In this document: piece after piece, positions 49,035 through 59,733 of the stretch
Position numbering within the stretch: position 1 is the stretch's first letter
Layout of the letters: every line of letters starts with the position of its first letter
Assembly (NCBI GenBank): GCA_014706295.1
Contig: JACSVZ010000002.1
Location: 51,796,717 to 51,860,716 of the forward strand
DNA length: 64,000 nucleotides
Reading direction: 5' to 3'
Origin: Lycocorax pyrrhopterus obiensis
Lineage: Eukaryota > Chordata > Aves > Passeriformes > Paradisaeidae
Notes under the pieces: model-generated
What the model saw: the letters and a program-made list of their open reading frames with translations, nothing else
What the model was told of the DNA's origin: nothing
The model's database searches: none
Program-made: the position numbers and the translations under genes

Positions 49035-52000
49035 CAAGAAAATTATCATGGGTGGCAAACATAGTATGAAAGTCAGCATTCTGATAGTTACCCTAGTGGG
49101 AACAAAATTTCAATAATATGATATAGTTATGCTTACTAGGCTTATCACCTATTACAAATGCAAGCGAAAGTGCCTAATGCACTCATCTTATTTGATTTCA
49201 GGAACCACTGAGACACTGGATGAAAGACAGCAACTGAGTTTCATTTTTCACACCTCTCCTCCACAGCCACCAATAGTTCATCCATCCTGAGATGACGTCC
49301 TATCTTGTGTGGGCAAGAGGATTTTCCAGTGGCTAGATCATTCCCAGCCCAGGACACGTCCTTCAGCTTCAGCTTCATGCTCTTGATTTTTCTGGTGTTA
49401 GGTCACTTATTGTTACTCTGTACTCTGCTGGGTGTCTTCCTGTCCTCCTGCAGAATTGTGTGCCATCCTGAGCATCCCTGTCCTTAGCACCCTTCTCTTC
49501 TTCTTCTGTCTCATTTCCTGGAATACTCTCATCAACGAGTAAAATTTCACCTCTTGCCCCTGCACTGGTGATTCTTGTACCTTGCCTTCTCCTCCAGACC
49601 AGCTTTTGGTCCAAGGCAAAATTCCAGCTTGCCTCTGTAGCTGTTCACTAGCAATCTCAACGGTAAAAATAAAATTCCTTTTTTTTGCCACCAAGCCCTC
49701 ATCAACACCACCACCATTATTGTTCCCACTGTTCAGACTAGCGTCAGACATCATCTTTATTCTTTGGAGTCACACATTTAGGGAACAGCAATGTCTGATA
49801 AGTTGTCATTATTAAGATAATGCCTTTCTTGTCCATGTAAGCAACTGAAATTTGTCATTCTGGCATCCTTTGTTTGGGGCCTCAACTACTGCAGGTTACT
49901 TTTCTCTGGCTTTGAAAAATGTGTGTTTGCCCTGAGGACGTGCACACAGAATGCAGCTGCAGACAGTATTTCTTATGCTGTGACACTGTCTGTCTTCACT
50001 GCTGTGACAGACGCTTGGCTCCCAATCCTCTGCTGTGAAAAGCATTCACTGCATCTCCTCATTTGTAAAGAGTACTCGGGCTGGATCCCAGTGCTCTATC
50101 TTTCAAAAGTAATTTCATATTGAAATAAAGCTTCCAGTGTTGCTCACTGAGCCACAGCCATGGTCCAGACAGGATTTTCCTCTTTCTGCAGCAATGTGCT
50201 GCCTTGTTAAGACCCAAGAAGTGGGTCATTCGGATCTCTCCATCGTGTCTTGCCTACTTCTTTAAGCCCTATGGTAGCAGAAAACTTTGCTCTGATGCAG
50301 GGTCCTTACCTGTGTACTCAAGTACTACCAGTAATAACCTGGGAAAAAATTAGAAACTTGCTATGTCAGCACAGAAATATTCTTTCTTAATAGCCCTACC
50401 TAGAAGGGGAGTTGAGGATCTCTCTCCAATAACTGTCTACTTAACACATGGCAACAATTACAGCTTGAAAAATAAGACAAAAGTGAAAAGCTACTTTTTC
50501 ATCCATCTTAAATTCTTCCACACATAATGAGACAGGTGAAAAATGTTTTACTTGGAGGTAGATGTCACTTCTGAAAGCTTTTAGTCACTAATTACAGAGA
50601 GGCTTTGCTTTGTAGCATACTTAATATCAATTCTACAGCAAATTCTGGTTTTAAAAAATAGTTCTTAGGTTAATTGATATGTGATTAAGTTGCCATTTCT
50701 TTTTCTAGGATTTCTGTGTTAAAGTATTTTTCTTGGCATTGTAAATCTATTCATTTTAGAAAACAATTATCTCTAAGGGAAGGGGGTCATTTCAAGAAAT
50801 TCCGAATGTTTTAACAAGTTCAAATTTGATAAATTAAACTGTGCTTAAAGAAATATTTATGTATATCACATCAGGCTGGACACTGCTATCATAGTACTAT
50901 TGTCAAAAATTAAGAATTCTTTAAATGGAAATTATTTTGTGATAACTTAGAAGTCATGTTTAATTTCAAGCAATTTCCTTGAGGTTTTTACCCTCATTGC
51001 CCTGTTAGTTCTTCTGCAGTTTCTTTCCCTGCAAATAAAATTGAGAACATTGTTGCTTTTCCCTCTGGAAAACTTGGGCTATATGTTCTAGCTGGCAGAG
51101 TTGAATTCAACCCCAGCTTCAGTATTTGCCCTAGTTTCTTCTTGGTTACAAAAGTGAAAGACTAAGCACTTTAGACAGATTCTGCCAAAGGGATAATGAA
51201 GACTTCTGTGGAGATTGCAGTTTTAAGAATGGGTTTTTTTCCCTTTCTTTTGGAAATGCCAGAATGAATGAATGAAAACATAAAACTCTTTTCCTCATAC
51301 AGCAATGAATTCTTCTTAGTGCAGAAAGTCCATGTTGGTCTGGGGTGTTTTTTGAATCTTCTTGTCGTCTTTGAAGCAGGTCTGAATTGAGCATATAGCT
51401 TTGCAAAACAATTTTTCAAGGAAGATATGTTAGGAATCATTAATAGGCTACAGGTATAGTTCTGTTCTGACCACCCATTTTGTTCCATGAAAAACCTGAG
51501 GGTAATTGGGATGCATGAATTTACGATAGAGACTTGCTTAGATGCCCTCACCTTGTGGTCACCCAGATTTGATCATGCTGAAATAAACAGTGAGGTAAGT
51601 TACTTCAGTGTGGGTAGGAAAGGAGGCTAACCTGGTGGACCAGCTGGGTCAGGAAACTACTTTTCTCTGCTGGAGCTGAAATGCCATAACTGGCAAGTGC
51701 TTGATGACATCTTTTCCTTCCCAAAAGAAATCATTATCCAATACAGGATTTTAGACAAGTTAGGGCAATAATCTGATTAAAATGGATAATTCCCGTGGAA
51801 GTGATGTAGGAAAATCTCAAAACGGGTATGACTATTTTCTGGGGAATATAGCGAAGCTATGCAAAAAATAGTTCAGACTGATGATTTCTTTTACATCTCC
51901 TTTTCTGCTGCAGACCAGCAAAAGCCTTGTCTGATATTTCTGGCATTGTTAAAATTCCTTAGGCCTCCCTGTAACAGAGAGCTGGAAACTTTTTTCTTGT

Positions 52001-52869
52001 CTTAGAAATGGATTTTTCAAAACTCTCTGGTCAGTCTTGCATCAGTCTATACCTTTGCATAATCTAATAATAAAGGAGAGGGAAAAATAACAAGTTCATA
52101 TTTTATATGAGGTAATGCTTCCTCTATTCACAGCCCACAAGCTGGTGGTTTCTTCATTCTGCTCTAAAGGGCTTTGCTATGAAGCCATTCTTGAAGGCCA
52201 CAGTATTTAGTTTGCTGTTCCTAGGTCACAGTTTCAGAGGTATTTTGGTGATCAGGTGAAACTGCAGAATCAGGCTGTTCTGCTGTGCTACGTTTATCAC
52301 TGTAAAGCTGTTTTCTAAAGGTACTTAACAGTCTGAGGTATTGATTTAAGCTTCCTGATTAGCAGTCTGATATAAAACACAGGGATTATAAATCTTGTGT
52401 AATATTTGAATAGGGAGATAAATACTGAAGCTTCCAGATAAAAATACTTGCCTTTCTGAAGGAAATGCTGCTGTGGTAGAGCAGGCTTTACACATTTAAG
52501 AGCATATTTCCAAAACATTTGTTGCATACTTAAATATATGATGTTTCATTTTGATCTCTGGAATAAAATTGTGAAAATTAGTTTATCAGTCTGAGGTATT
52601 AAGTGAAAATCTATTCATTTCTTTCAGTAAGTAGCTCTTTGGGCTGATATGTGTAGTTTTGGTATAAGTCATTGTCATTAAAAAGTCGTGATTTACCAAT
52701 AGATATAAAATGCAGAGCTATCTACAGTGCTTTCCTTAACATTTTGAGAATACAAAGAACTGCATTAACTCAGATGCTGAGAGACAGCAGCTACTGGTGA
52801 ATTTTGACTTTTTTTAATGAGACTCGCTGCAAGTCTTAAATGTCCTCTGTTCTTTCCACAAGTTTACTG

Positions 52870-52920
52870 AAAAAAAAAAAAAAAAAAACAAAAACAAAAC
52901 AAAAAAATCACACAAAAACA
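52870..52920. repeat. Poly(A) run with A-rich tail
   Basis: 19 A bases (52870-52888) followed by CAAAAACAAAAC-type sequence. Simple A-rich DNA; no retrocopied body is recognisable upstream. Confidence 0.85.
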
Positions 52921-53663
52921 GACCAAAAGAAAACCTAACTACAAGTGAAATTTCTAAGGCTATCAATTTCTATTTGATGTTTACTGAGGCATATTCCACT
53001 GCTTGGGAGTGTAGATAACCTAACAGCATACACTGCTTCAGCAGAATTAAAAATAATTCCAGAGAAAGACAATAATTTTGCTGAGAACCTGCCTGTATGA
53101 ACACACTTCTTAGGGCACCTTTTGACAAATTTAACCCTTCTGTGTCAAGTTTCACCTAAAGGTACAACATTTGAAAATTACTTGGATAGCTGTTGGGAGC
53201 ACATTTTAGAAGGTTTCCCTTCCTGCTACATCTCCCAGTGCCAGGTGATCCTAGGGTGAAATTTCTTGTCTAAATTTATCTATGTCCAGGTCGTTGGCAT
53301 TTGCTCTTTCACAAACATAATCATTTAGCTTCAATGGCTCTTTCCCCTTCCCTTCAGGCAGAAAGGTCTGTCTGACTTTTCTTCTATACCCTTTCAGAAA
53401 GGAAAGCTGTGAATTGATGGTTCCAAAACCCAGAAAGAACCCTTTCTCATATGACTTATGGGGTAGTTACAGACAATACAAACTAATACAATTAGTAAGT
53501 CCTGTGGGAAGACAAGATAGATGTTCTTCTGCCTTGTACATCATCCACAAAAAGACAAACATCCTCCTCACCAAAAACTCCAAAGCCGCCTTACAGTTTA
53601 ATTGCAGTTTCAAAATTATGACTGCAGTTAGTGACATGTAGATGGAGAGACATCACAGATAGA

Positions 53664-53679
53664 TTTTTTTTTTTTTTTT
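53664..53679. repeat. Poly(T) run, 16 bases
   Basis: An uninterrupted T tract. No attached element recognised. Confidence 0.85.
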
Positions 53680-55696
53680 ATGTCAAGTCGAGCATGGTGT
53701 TTTGACACCTGGAAAATCAAGTTATGACTTACAAACTGAGCAAATGTCATGTGTAAGTCATGGGAAGGGAATAAACATTGATGACTGAAATGTCATTTTC
53801 CTGAGTAATTTTTATGGCCAGGGCCACATTTAAATGCAAAGCAAAGGTTCAGTCCAATGATTAACCCAGGAACAAGATGCTGCTGGTATATTAATTGACC
53901 TAATAAAGTATTCTACCTTAGGCAGCCTTTGCCTACGTTCATTACATTACAGAACAACCAGTCAGTCAGAGTAGTTATAATTCACACACACAAAAACTGT
54001 GTTAAAATAATGGATGTGATGTGTCAGCCTATATAAACCACCAAAATGGAGCCAAGAAATCCACCCCTCAGTCAATAATACTCTGAAATGTAGGGGTCAA
54101 GATTTAATCACCCCATTCTTGATTCATTCTGGTTTACCTGCATCACAGTAATGAACGTTGCACAAGCAAATGATGCTTCCTTGGTTGCTTCAGGATGATA
54201 ATTAAAGCCTCATAGCTTCCATTTTCAAGAGGTTCTTTTCTATTCAATGAGTTCTTTTACTAATATTAGTTTAAGTGTTATTTTCACAAATCCTGTGTCA
54301 GACATGTTTCTCAGAACAGCTCACTAGAAAAATACTTGATAAGGTCTTATGATTTTTTAGGGTCAGTGCAACCCTTCTCAGGGTTAAGCAAAACTCCAGA
54401 TAACTTACATCAAGGGTCCCTGAACATCTTGAACTCTTCATAAAGAATTCATTAATAGGTAAGTGGTATTAAACTTAGTTTATAGTATTCTGATTTGATT
54501 GGACTGCTGGTCTTCTTCAAAGATATCTGATATCTGCTTAAGAGCACAGCAAAACCCATCTCCCTACCTGTTCTTACACTTCAGGGAGGTAAACTTTGCC
54601 ATCTTGGAGCGGAGGAAATGTAATGATGCCTGCAACATTTAAAATGCAATCAGGAATCCCAAGGTGAGCTGGCCAAATTGAACACGGAAAGGTTTAGAAG
54701 AATACAACCTAGGAGAGTAGCTCGGGCAGAAAGAGCTTTCCCTCTTCAGCATATAAAATGGTGAAAAGTTTTCCTCAATTAATGTTGTTTTTGAATTCTC
54801 ATCCTACAGGCGAGCCTAATAAACATAAGATAAATCCCTATTCCACTCCACTCTTTCATGGATATGAGGGTAGTCTGGTAGGAAAGCACGGCACCTCACT
54901 AAAGTAAAAGTGAAAACACTTCAATTTAACTGTGCAATTTAGTCTTTAGCAGTCAGACCTAGAAAGTGTGTCTGGCTTTCTGGAAGGAGGAAGGTCAAAA
55001 GAAGTGGTTTTCTTATTTGAATTTTCAGGTTTTGCATTCTGATATGAAGTTTCACAAATATCTTTGTGAATGACCTGAACTGCCAAGAGGTCCTCATGGG
55101 AAAATCTGGCACCCCCAAATATATTGCTAAAATACAATATCTGGTTTAAGTTTGGTCCTTAGAACCTCATAACACTTGTGGGTTCAGTCTAAAGGGCATC
55201 CTTCAGATTCCCAGCTCCAGGGGTGACTCCAAGTATTTTAATCTAGCCACAAATTTTCAGCATCTCCCTGTTCTGGGCTCTGAAAATGCAAATATCTTAT
55301 TTGTTTTTAATGCAGCAGAATAACTAGCGTGTGCAGGATGTATTGTTTCTCTGTTTCAGAATTAGACTTTTAAATCTTGTTCTGATTGGGAGTTAATGCT
55401 TATGAACTAAGGATTCATCTATTCCTAGTTACACCTCCTCCCTCGTCTCATGACAAAAAGCTTAATGTTTTATTATGATCTTTTCCTTCTCATCTGAGGA
55501 ACATAATAACCTCCAATCTCTTGCTTCCAACGTGGTTATAAATTTCCTGACTTTTAGTCCACATTGCCAGGGACATTCATTAAGTGTACGTGTTAAACAT
55601 CAAGTTAGGCTGAACAGCTCTGAGAGCTGTTCTCTAGTTTGGAGCTCAGTTCATATTTTATGTTGAAGGAAAACTTTTATTGTAGAAGTCTTCCGG

Positions 55697-56281
55697 ATCA
55701 AAAGCAGCGTGGCCAGCAGGTCAAGGGAGGTGATTCTCCCCCTCTACTCTGCTTTTATGAGACCCCACCTGGAGCGCTGCATCCTGCTCTGGGCACCCCA
55801 GGCATGAGAAGGACACTGAGGCTGTTGGTATGAGCCCAGAAGAGGACACAAAAATGATCAGAGGGATGTAATAGCCCTCCTGTGAAGACAGGCTGAGTTG
55901 GTGTTGTTTGGCCTGGAGAAGAGAAGGCTCTGAGGAGCCTTTATGCAGCCTTCCAGTACCTAAAGAGGGCCTCCTGGAAAGCCGTAGAGCGGCTTTTCAC
56001 AAGGGCATGTAGTGACAGGGCAAGGCGAAATGGCTTTAAACTGACAGAGGTTAGGTTTAGATCAGCTATCAGGAAAAAATATTTTACTGTGAGGGTGGTG
56101 AGGCACTGGAACAGGTTGCCCAGAGAAGTTGTGGATGTCCTATCCCTGGAAGTGTTCAAGGCCAGGCTGGATGGGACTTTGAGCATCCTGGTCTAGTGGG
56201 TGGCAACCTTGCACATGGCAGGGAGTTAGAACTAGATTATCTCGAAAGTCTCTCCAACTCAAACCATTCTATGATTCTATG
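55697..56281 (+). mobile_element. CR1 LINE, 5'-truncated, plus strand, intact 3' terminus
   Basis: Starts within the ORF2 reverse-transcriptase C-terminal region (the block that follows SSVASRS in CR1 proteins) and runs through the 3' UTR. It ends in two perfect ATTCTATG octamers (56266-56273 and 56274-56281), the diagnostic CR1 3' end. The coding part is shifted and contains stops near 55860, so it is not functional. The well-kept terminus suggests it is younger than the copy at 5.9 kb. It ends 70 bp upstream of the LTR element at 56352. Confidence 0.95.
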
Positions 56282-56351
56282 GTCTTCATGGCTCTTCCTC
56301 TTCTGAGGTTTTTAAAAGTCATCCCCCTCAGAAAACTTCTGACAAGCATCA

Positions 56352-56640
56352 TGTTGTATGATGTGTTTAAACCCTGTTGGTATGCACTAGCCAAACTCTC
56401 ACTCAAGACCAGGATCCACACCAGGATCCAATTATTAATTAAGACCACCTCAACCTAAAGTACTCATTAACCTCCTACAAACAGCTGTGGCTGCAGGGCG
56501 GGCACAAGCCCTATAAATCAAGCCCTGGGAGGCACCAAAGGTGCAGGTGGTTGTTCCTGGTTGCTGAGTGCTGTGTGTTGCTGGAGCTCTGTGCTGAGAA
56601 ATCAAAATCCAAGACTCAGAAGACTGCGAGCTCCGGCACA
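56352..56640 (+). repeat. 5' LTR of the compact element
   Basis: Starts TGTTGTATGATG and ends CTCCGGCACA, the TG...CA form. A TATA box, TATAAA, lies at 56512-56517. The region after it is GC-richer, as expected of R/U5. I see no AATAAA; AATCAAAATCC near 56600 is the nearest A-rich word. Confidence 0.88.
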
Positions 56641-56642
56641 AG

Positions 56643-56660
56643 TGGTGACCCTGACGTGAT
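56643..56660 (+). other. Primer binding site complementary to tRNA-Trp 3' end
   Basis: TGGTGACCCTGACGTGAT begins two bases after the 5' LTR. It differs at one position (T for C) from the sequence complementary to the last 18 bases of vertebrate tRNA-Trp, the primer used by avian leukosis/sarcoma-type viruses (established knowledge). The two-base spacer is normal for retroviruses. Confidence 0.85.
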
Positions 56661-57135
56661 ACCGACACACAGCGTGAGAACTGTCATGGCAAAACACCCA
56701 GAGGGGTCTTCCCAGATCTATACCCGGGTGAGAACTGCCGCAGTGGGACTATAGTGGTTCATGTCCAAAGAGGTGTGGACTGCAGGCCACCAGGGGGGGG
56801 GGAGTCGCGAGACGGCTTCTCTTGGAGCTCGGGAGGCCAAGAAAAGGCTCCCAGAAAGAGCTCCCAACTATCACCAGAAGAGGTGAAGACCAGGGGCTGG
56901 AGGGAAAAGAGTCTGTCAACAAAGAACAGGCCATATTTAAAGCCCTCCAGCATATCCTCTCAAAATCTTTAAAAAAGAATTAAGTAAAACACCCGACGAG
57001 GTGAGCAACTGGGAACTGCGAAAAATTAACTTAAAGGTCTTGAAAAGAAATGGAGTCAGAAAAAATATTAATTTAATTGTTATTTATTAAAAAAGATTTA
57101 AAAATATATTAAATATAGTTTGGCAAGTGCAAAAC
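56661..57135 (+). other. Internal region of the compact LTR element, no intact gene
   Basis: About 0.48 kb. It includes a 10-G run (56793-56802), a short ATG frame from 56686 that stops after about 23 codons, and a purine-rich middle. The last part is A/T-rich (about 57060-57110). I see no protease, reverse-transcriptase, integrase or envelope motif. A gag-leader origin is possible but cannot be shown from the sequence. Confidence 0.6.
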
Positions 57136-57148
57136 AAAAAGGGGGAAT
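57136..57148 (+). other. Polypurine tract before the 3' LTR
   Basis: AAAAAGGGGGAA followed by one T directly abuts the TG of the 3' LTR. This is the usual place and composition for the plus-strand primer of retroviruses. Confidence 0.88.
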
Positions 57149-57437
57149 TGTTGTATAATGTATTTAAATCCTGTTGGTATGCACTAGCCAAACTCTCACT
57201 CAAGACCAGAATCCACACCAGGATCCAATTATTAATTAAGACCACCTCAACCTAAAGCACTCGTTAACCTCCTACAAACAGCTGTGGCTGCAGGGTGGGC
57301 ACAAGCCCTGTAAATCAAGCCCTGGGAGGAGCCAAAGGTGCAGGTGGTTGTTCCTGGTTGCTGTGTGCTGCGTGTTGCTGGAGCTCTGCTCTGAGAAATC
57401 ATAATCCAACGATCAGAAGACTGCGAGCTCCGGCACA
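57149..57437 (+). repeat. 3' LTR of the compact element
   Basis: Same length (289 bp) and same ends as the 5' LTR. The position matching TATAAA reads TGTAAA (57309-57314), so the box is damaged here. Other changes are scattered and include several C/T or G/A pairs, as expected of decay. Confidence 0.88.
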
Positions 57438-59708
57438 AGTGTCATATTTCAGTGCTACAGTAACACAGAGAAACTTACTGGTACAGGTCCATTTTTGTTC
57501 TGAATCCAAGAAGAGAGCAAGGCCATTTAACTTTTCTCTCCACCCAGAAGATGACCACAGTTTTGAAAGTGGCTTGGTGAGAGGAGGTTTCAAAAAGCCC
57601 AGTGAGTTACCAGTTTAGTCATTCCATTATGATTATCACATAACCACAGCTATGACAGAATAATTGTGATTCTTTTATATTGCAACATATACAAACAGAA
57701 AATAATCAGTAATGCAGGGATTCAATTATTTAAGGAATAATCACTTACCCTACAGTTAATGTCACTCTCCAGAACTGCAAAACCTTGCTCAGTTATTAAA
57801 TAACCTGACCTGAATGTTGTAGTTTCAAACTGGGCACCTTGACTAAATTAAATAATTTAAAAAACATTAATATAATTTTTAGAATTTGAATGGTTTCTAG
57901 AAAATAATCTCCAATTAGAAAGTGTATCCTATGTGTTAAACAATAGCTTTTGGAGTTTGTAACAATTTTTTTCTAAAATAATCAAGAAACTAATATATTA
58001 AGCAATTGCATTTGAAATTTCCCTGTGTTTTCTTCCTTTGCAAGTATGTAAAGTGTCACTTACCTTTTAATCCAAAAATCTAGCACATACTCAAATTCCC
58101 TTTTAGATCTAATAGAAAGTTTTGATCAATCTTTTTTAATTAAAAAGCATAGATTGCCTTTGTATTTATATTTCTTATGGAAAAAAACCAACCAAATGAA
58201 CAAAAAACCAAATTTAAAAAACCAGCAACCTCCAAACAAAAAACGTACATCAAAACTTGCCCAACAATGTTTTTATACTTTTATTTTGCCCAGGAGCACG
58301 GGTACAAGGGAATGAGGCACTAAAAGCTTGAGAGCCCAGCTGAATTCATTTCTCCTGTAGTATACTGGATCAGTCATAATTACATTTACAAGCCACGAAT
58401 CCTCTTGAAATTTCTTCAGGAGGAAAGTCTGAGAGATGGAAGGAAAGGAAGAGCAATCATCTTCCTAACAGGGCATCACAATCCCTGGGCATGTGAGGAG
58501 GTTCAACACTCGGAATTCTGTTACCTCCCTCATTCTGAGGTCTTCTGATCTTTTTACTTAATATTCGAATTGCACTACCTCCAGAGGCCTTGGCTGTGTT
58601 CTCTGTATAAACATGAGTTTGCCCTAGATCCATGTGACCGCATTTTTTTGTTTAGATTGTGGGGATGAATTCTGCTGTTTGTTTTTATGGTGAAGCTTAT
58701 TAAAGAAAAATTTTCCACAAGGTACTTGATAGAATTATAGCACTTTGCCATTTGCTGGGTTTCTGCCATCATATATCATACTGTAGAGCTCCAAACTTCA
58801 CAGAGAAAAATAGAGACCATTTATTTAGTCAACCCATAAGACAATTCTGCTGCCATAGGCAGCAGCACTAATCTTAAATTTGCTGACACCAAACCACGGT
58901 TGATTCTATCCTCACCCTTTCCTTCCCTTACCAATGCTCCTATCGTTCCCCTTCCCTGTTTTCCTAACTCTGTGTCCTCCCCTTTCCACCTCTAGAGCTT
59001 GTTAGAACTTCTGTGAGCCACTTTGACTCACTGTTGTAACAGAAAATGTTCTGTTCTGTTCTTTTCCTCCTGGAGTTAGTGAATTAAAGAGGCTGTCGCA
59101 GAGGATAAAGTGAGCACCAGCATGGAGAACATGTGGGAGTGGGAAAGGGGTAAAGGACATCCCCTTTTGGCAGTGGTTATCTGTTAATTCTGATCATATT
59201 TCAGGACGCCATGACCCAGACGATGGTCAGAACACTCTAGTATCACTTTTGATGTTTGCAAATTACTAAATAACCCTTTTGGATAGTAGACATCCTCTTC
59301 TATGCCCTGGTAGCAAAATCAGTTTTACCTTCTCTTGCCTTCAGCACTCATTCCCATGACATGGCCTGCCAGAATACACCATGCCTTTCACTGCTGCCAT
59401 TTCACGTATTTGTACAGTGGAATTGCAACCAGATTAGCAAGGGAAGAAGTGTAGGATAAAAAAGCAGGGGTTTCATCAGTTGTTTTTTAAAAAAATTCTG
59501 ATCAAGCCTACAAACACTTTGCAAAACTCTTGGAAATGTAGTGACTTGCCAAGGAGCCAGAGGCAAGCAAGAATGCGCTACTCAAGAAAGAAAATGCAAA
59601 TGCTCATTTAAGGAAGCTCACAAGTATGTTGGCAGGGAAAATGAAATCTAATCCCAGAAAGCAAGGGAGGAAAATTTATCTTAATTTCTTCCTGTCTAGC
59701 CCCTGCCA
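57438..59708. other. AT-rich non-coding DNA, no gene recognised
   Basis: No exon or transposon recognised. An A/C-rich low-complexity tract with repeated AAACCAAA-like words lies at about 58180-58246. Confidence 0.6.
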
Positions 59709-59733
59709 CCCCACCCCTCCCCCCTACCCCCCC
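59709..59733 (-). other. Strong G-quadruplex motif, minus strand
   Basis: On the minus strand: seven G, TA, six G, A, four G, T, four G. Four long runs with loops of 2, 1 and 1 bases make one of the strongest possible sequence predictions for a quadruplex. On the plus strand it is a C-rich tract that could form an i-motif. No gene is visible close by. Confidence 0.88.

Larger units (their letters stand above)
49035..55696. other. Non-coding DNA, no gene recognised
   Basis: Mostly AT-rich. The minus strand at 49375-49754 is unusually free of stops in several frames (frames of 113, 79 and 60 codons), and the 79-codon frame includes an acidic ETEEEEK stretch. I do not recognise it as a protein. 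Elsewhere there are only poly(A) and poly(T) tracts. The longest other frame is 126 codons (minus strand, 51171-51551), with no motif. Confidence 0.5.
56352..57437 (+). mobile_element. Compact non-autonomous LTR retrotransposon, tRNA-Trp primed, alpharetrovirus/ERVK-like
   Basis: A complete-looking LTR element of 1086 bp: a 289-bp 5' LTR, 2-base spacer, primer binding site, about 0.5 kb internal region, polypurine tract and a 289-bp 3' LTR. Both LTRs start TGTTGTAT and end GGCACA. I count about 18 differences between them (roughly 94% identity), so the insertion is not recent. The primer binding site fits tRNA-Trp, the primer of alpharetroviruses and of related avian ERVs. The internal part cannot hold gag, pol or env. 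Its longest frames are 67-72 codons with stops throughout. The element must therefore have moved using proteins from another retrovirus, or be an internal-deletion derivative. No exact target-site duplication is visible: the left flank ends AGCATCA and the right flank starts AGTGTCA. Confidence 0.88.

Noticed and set aside
51171..51551. 126-codon minus-strand open frame
   Set aside because: No domain recognised; it overlaps an 86-codon frame in another phase on the same strand.
56345..57444. Target-site duplication AGCATCA / AGTGTCA flanking the compact LTR element
   Set aside because: Only five of seven positions match, and the length is not the 4-6 bp expected, so I do not claim it.
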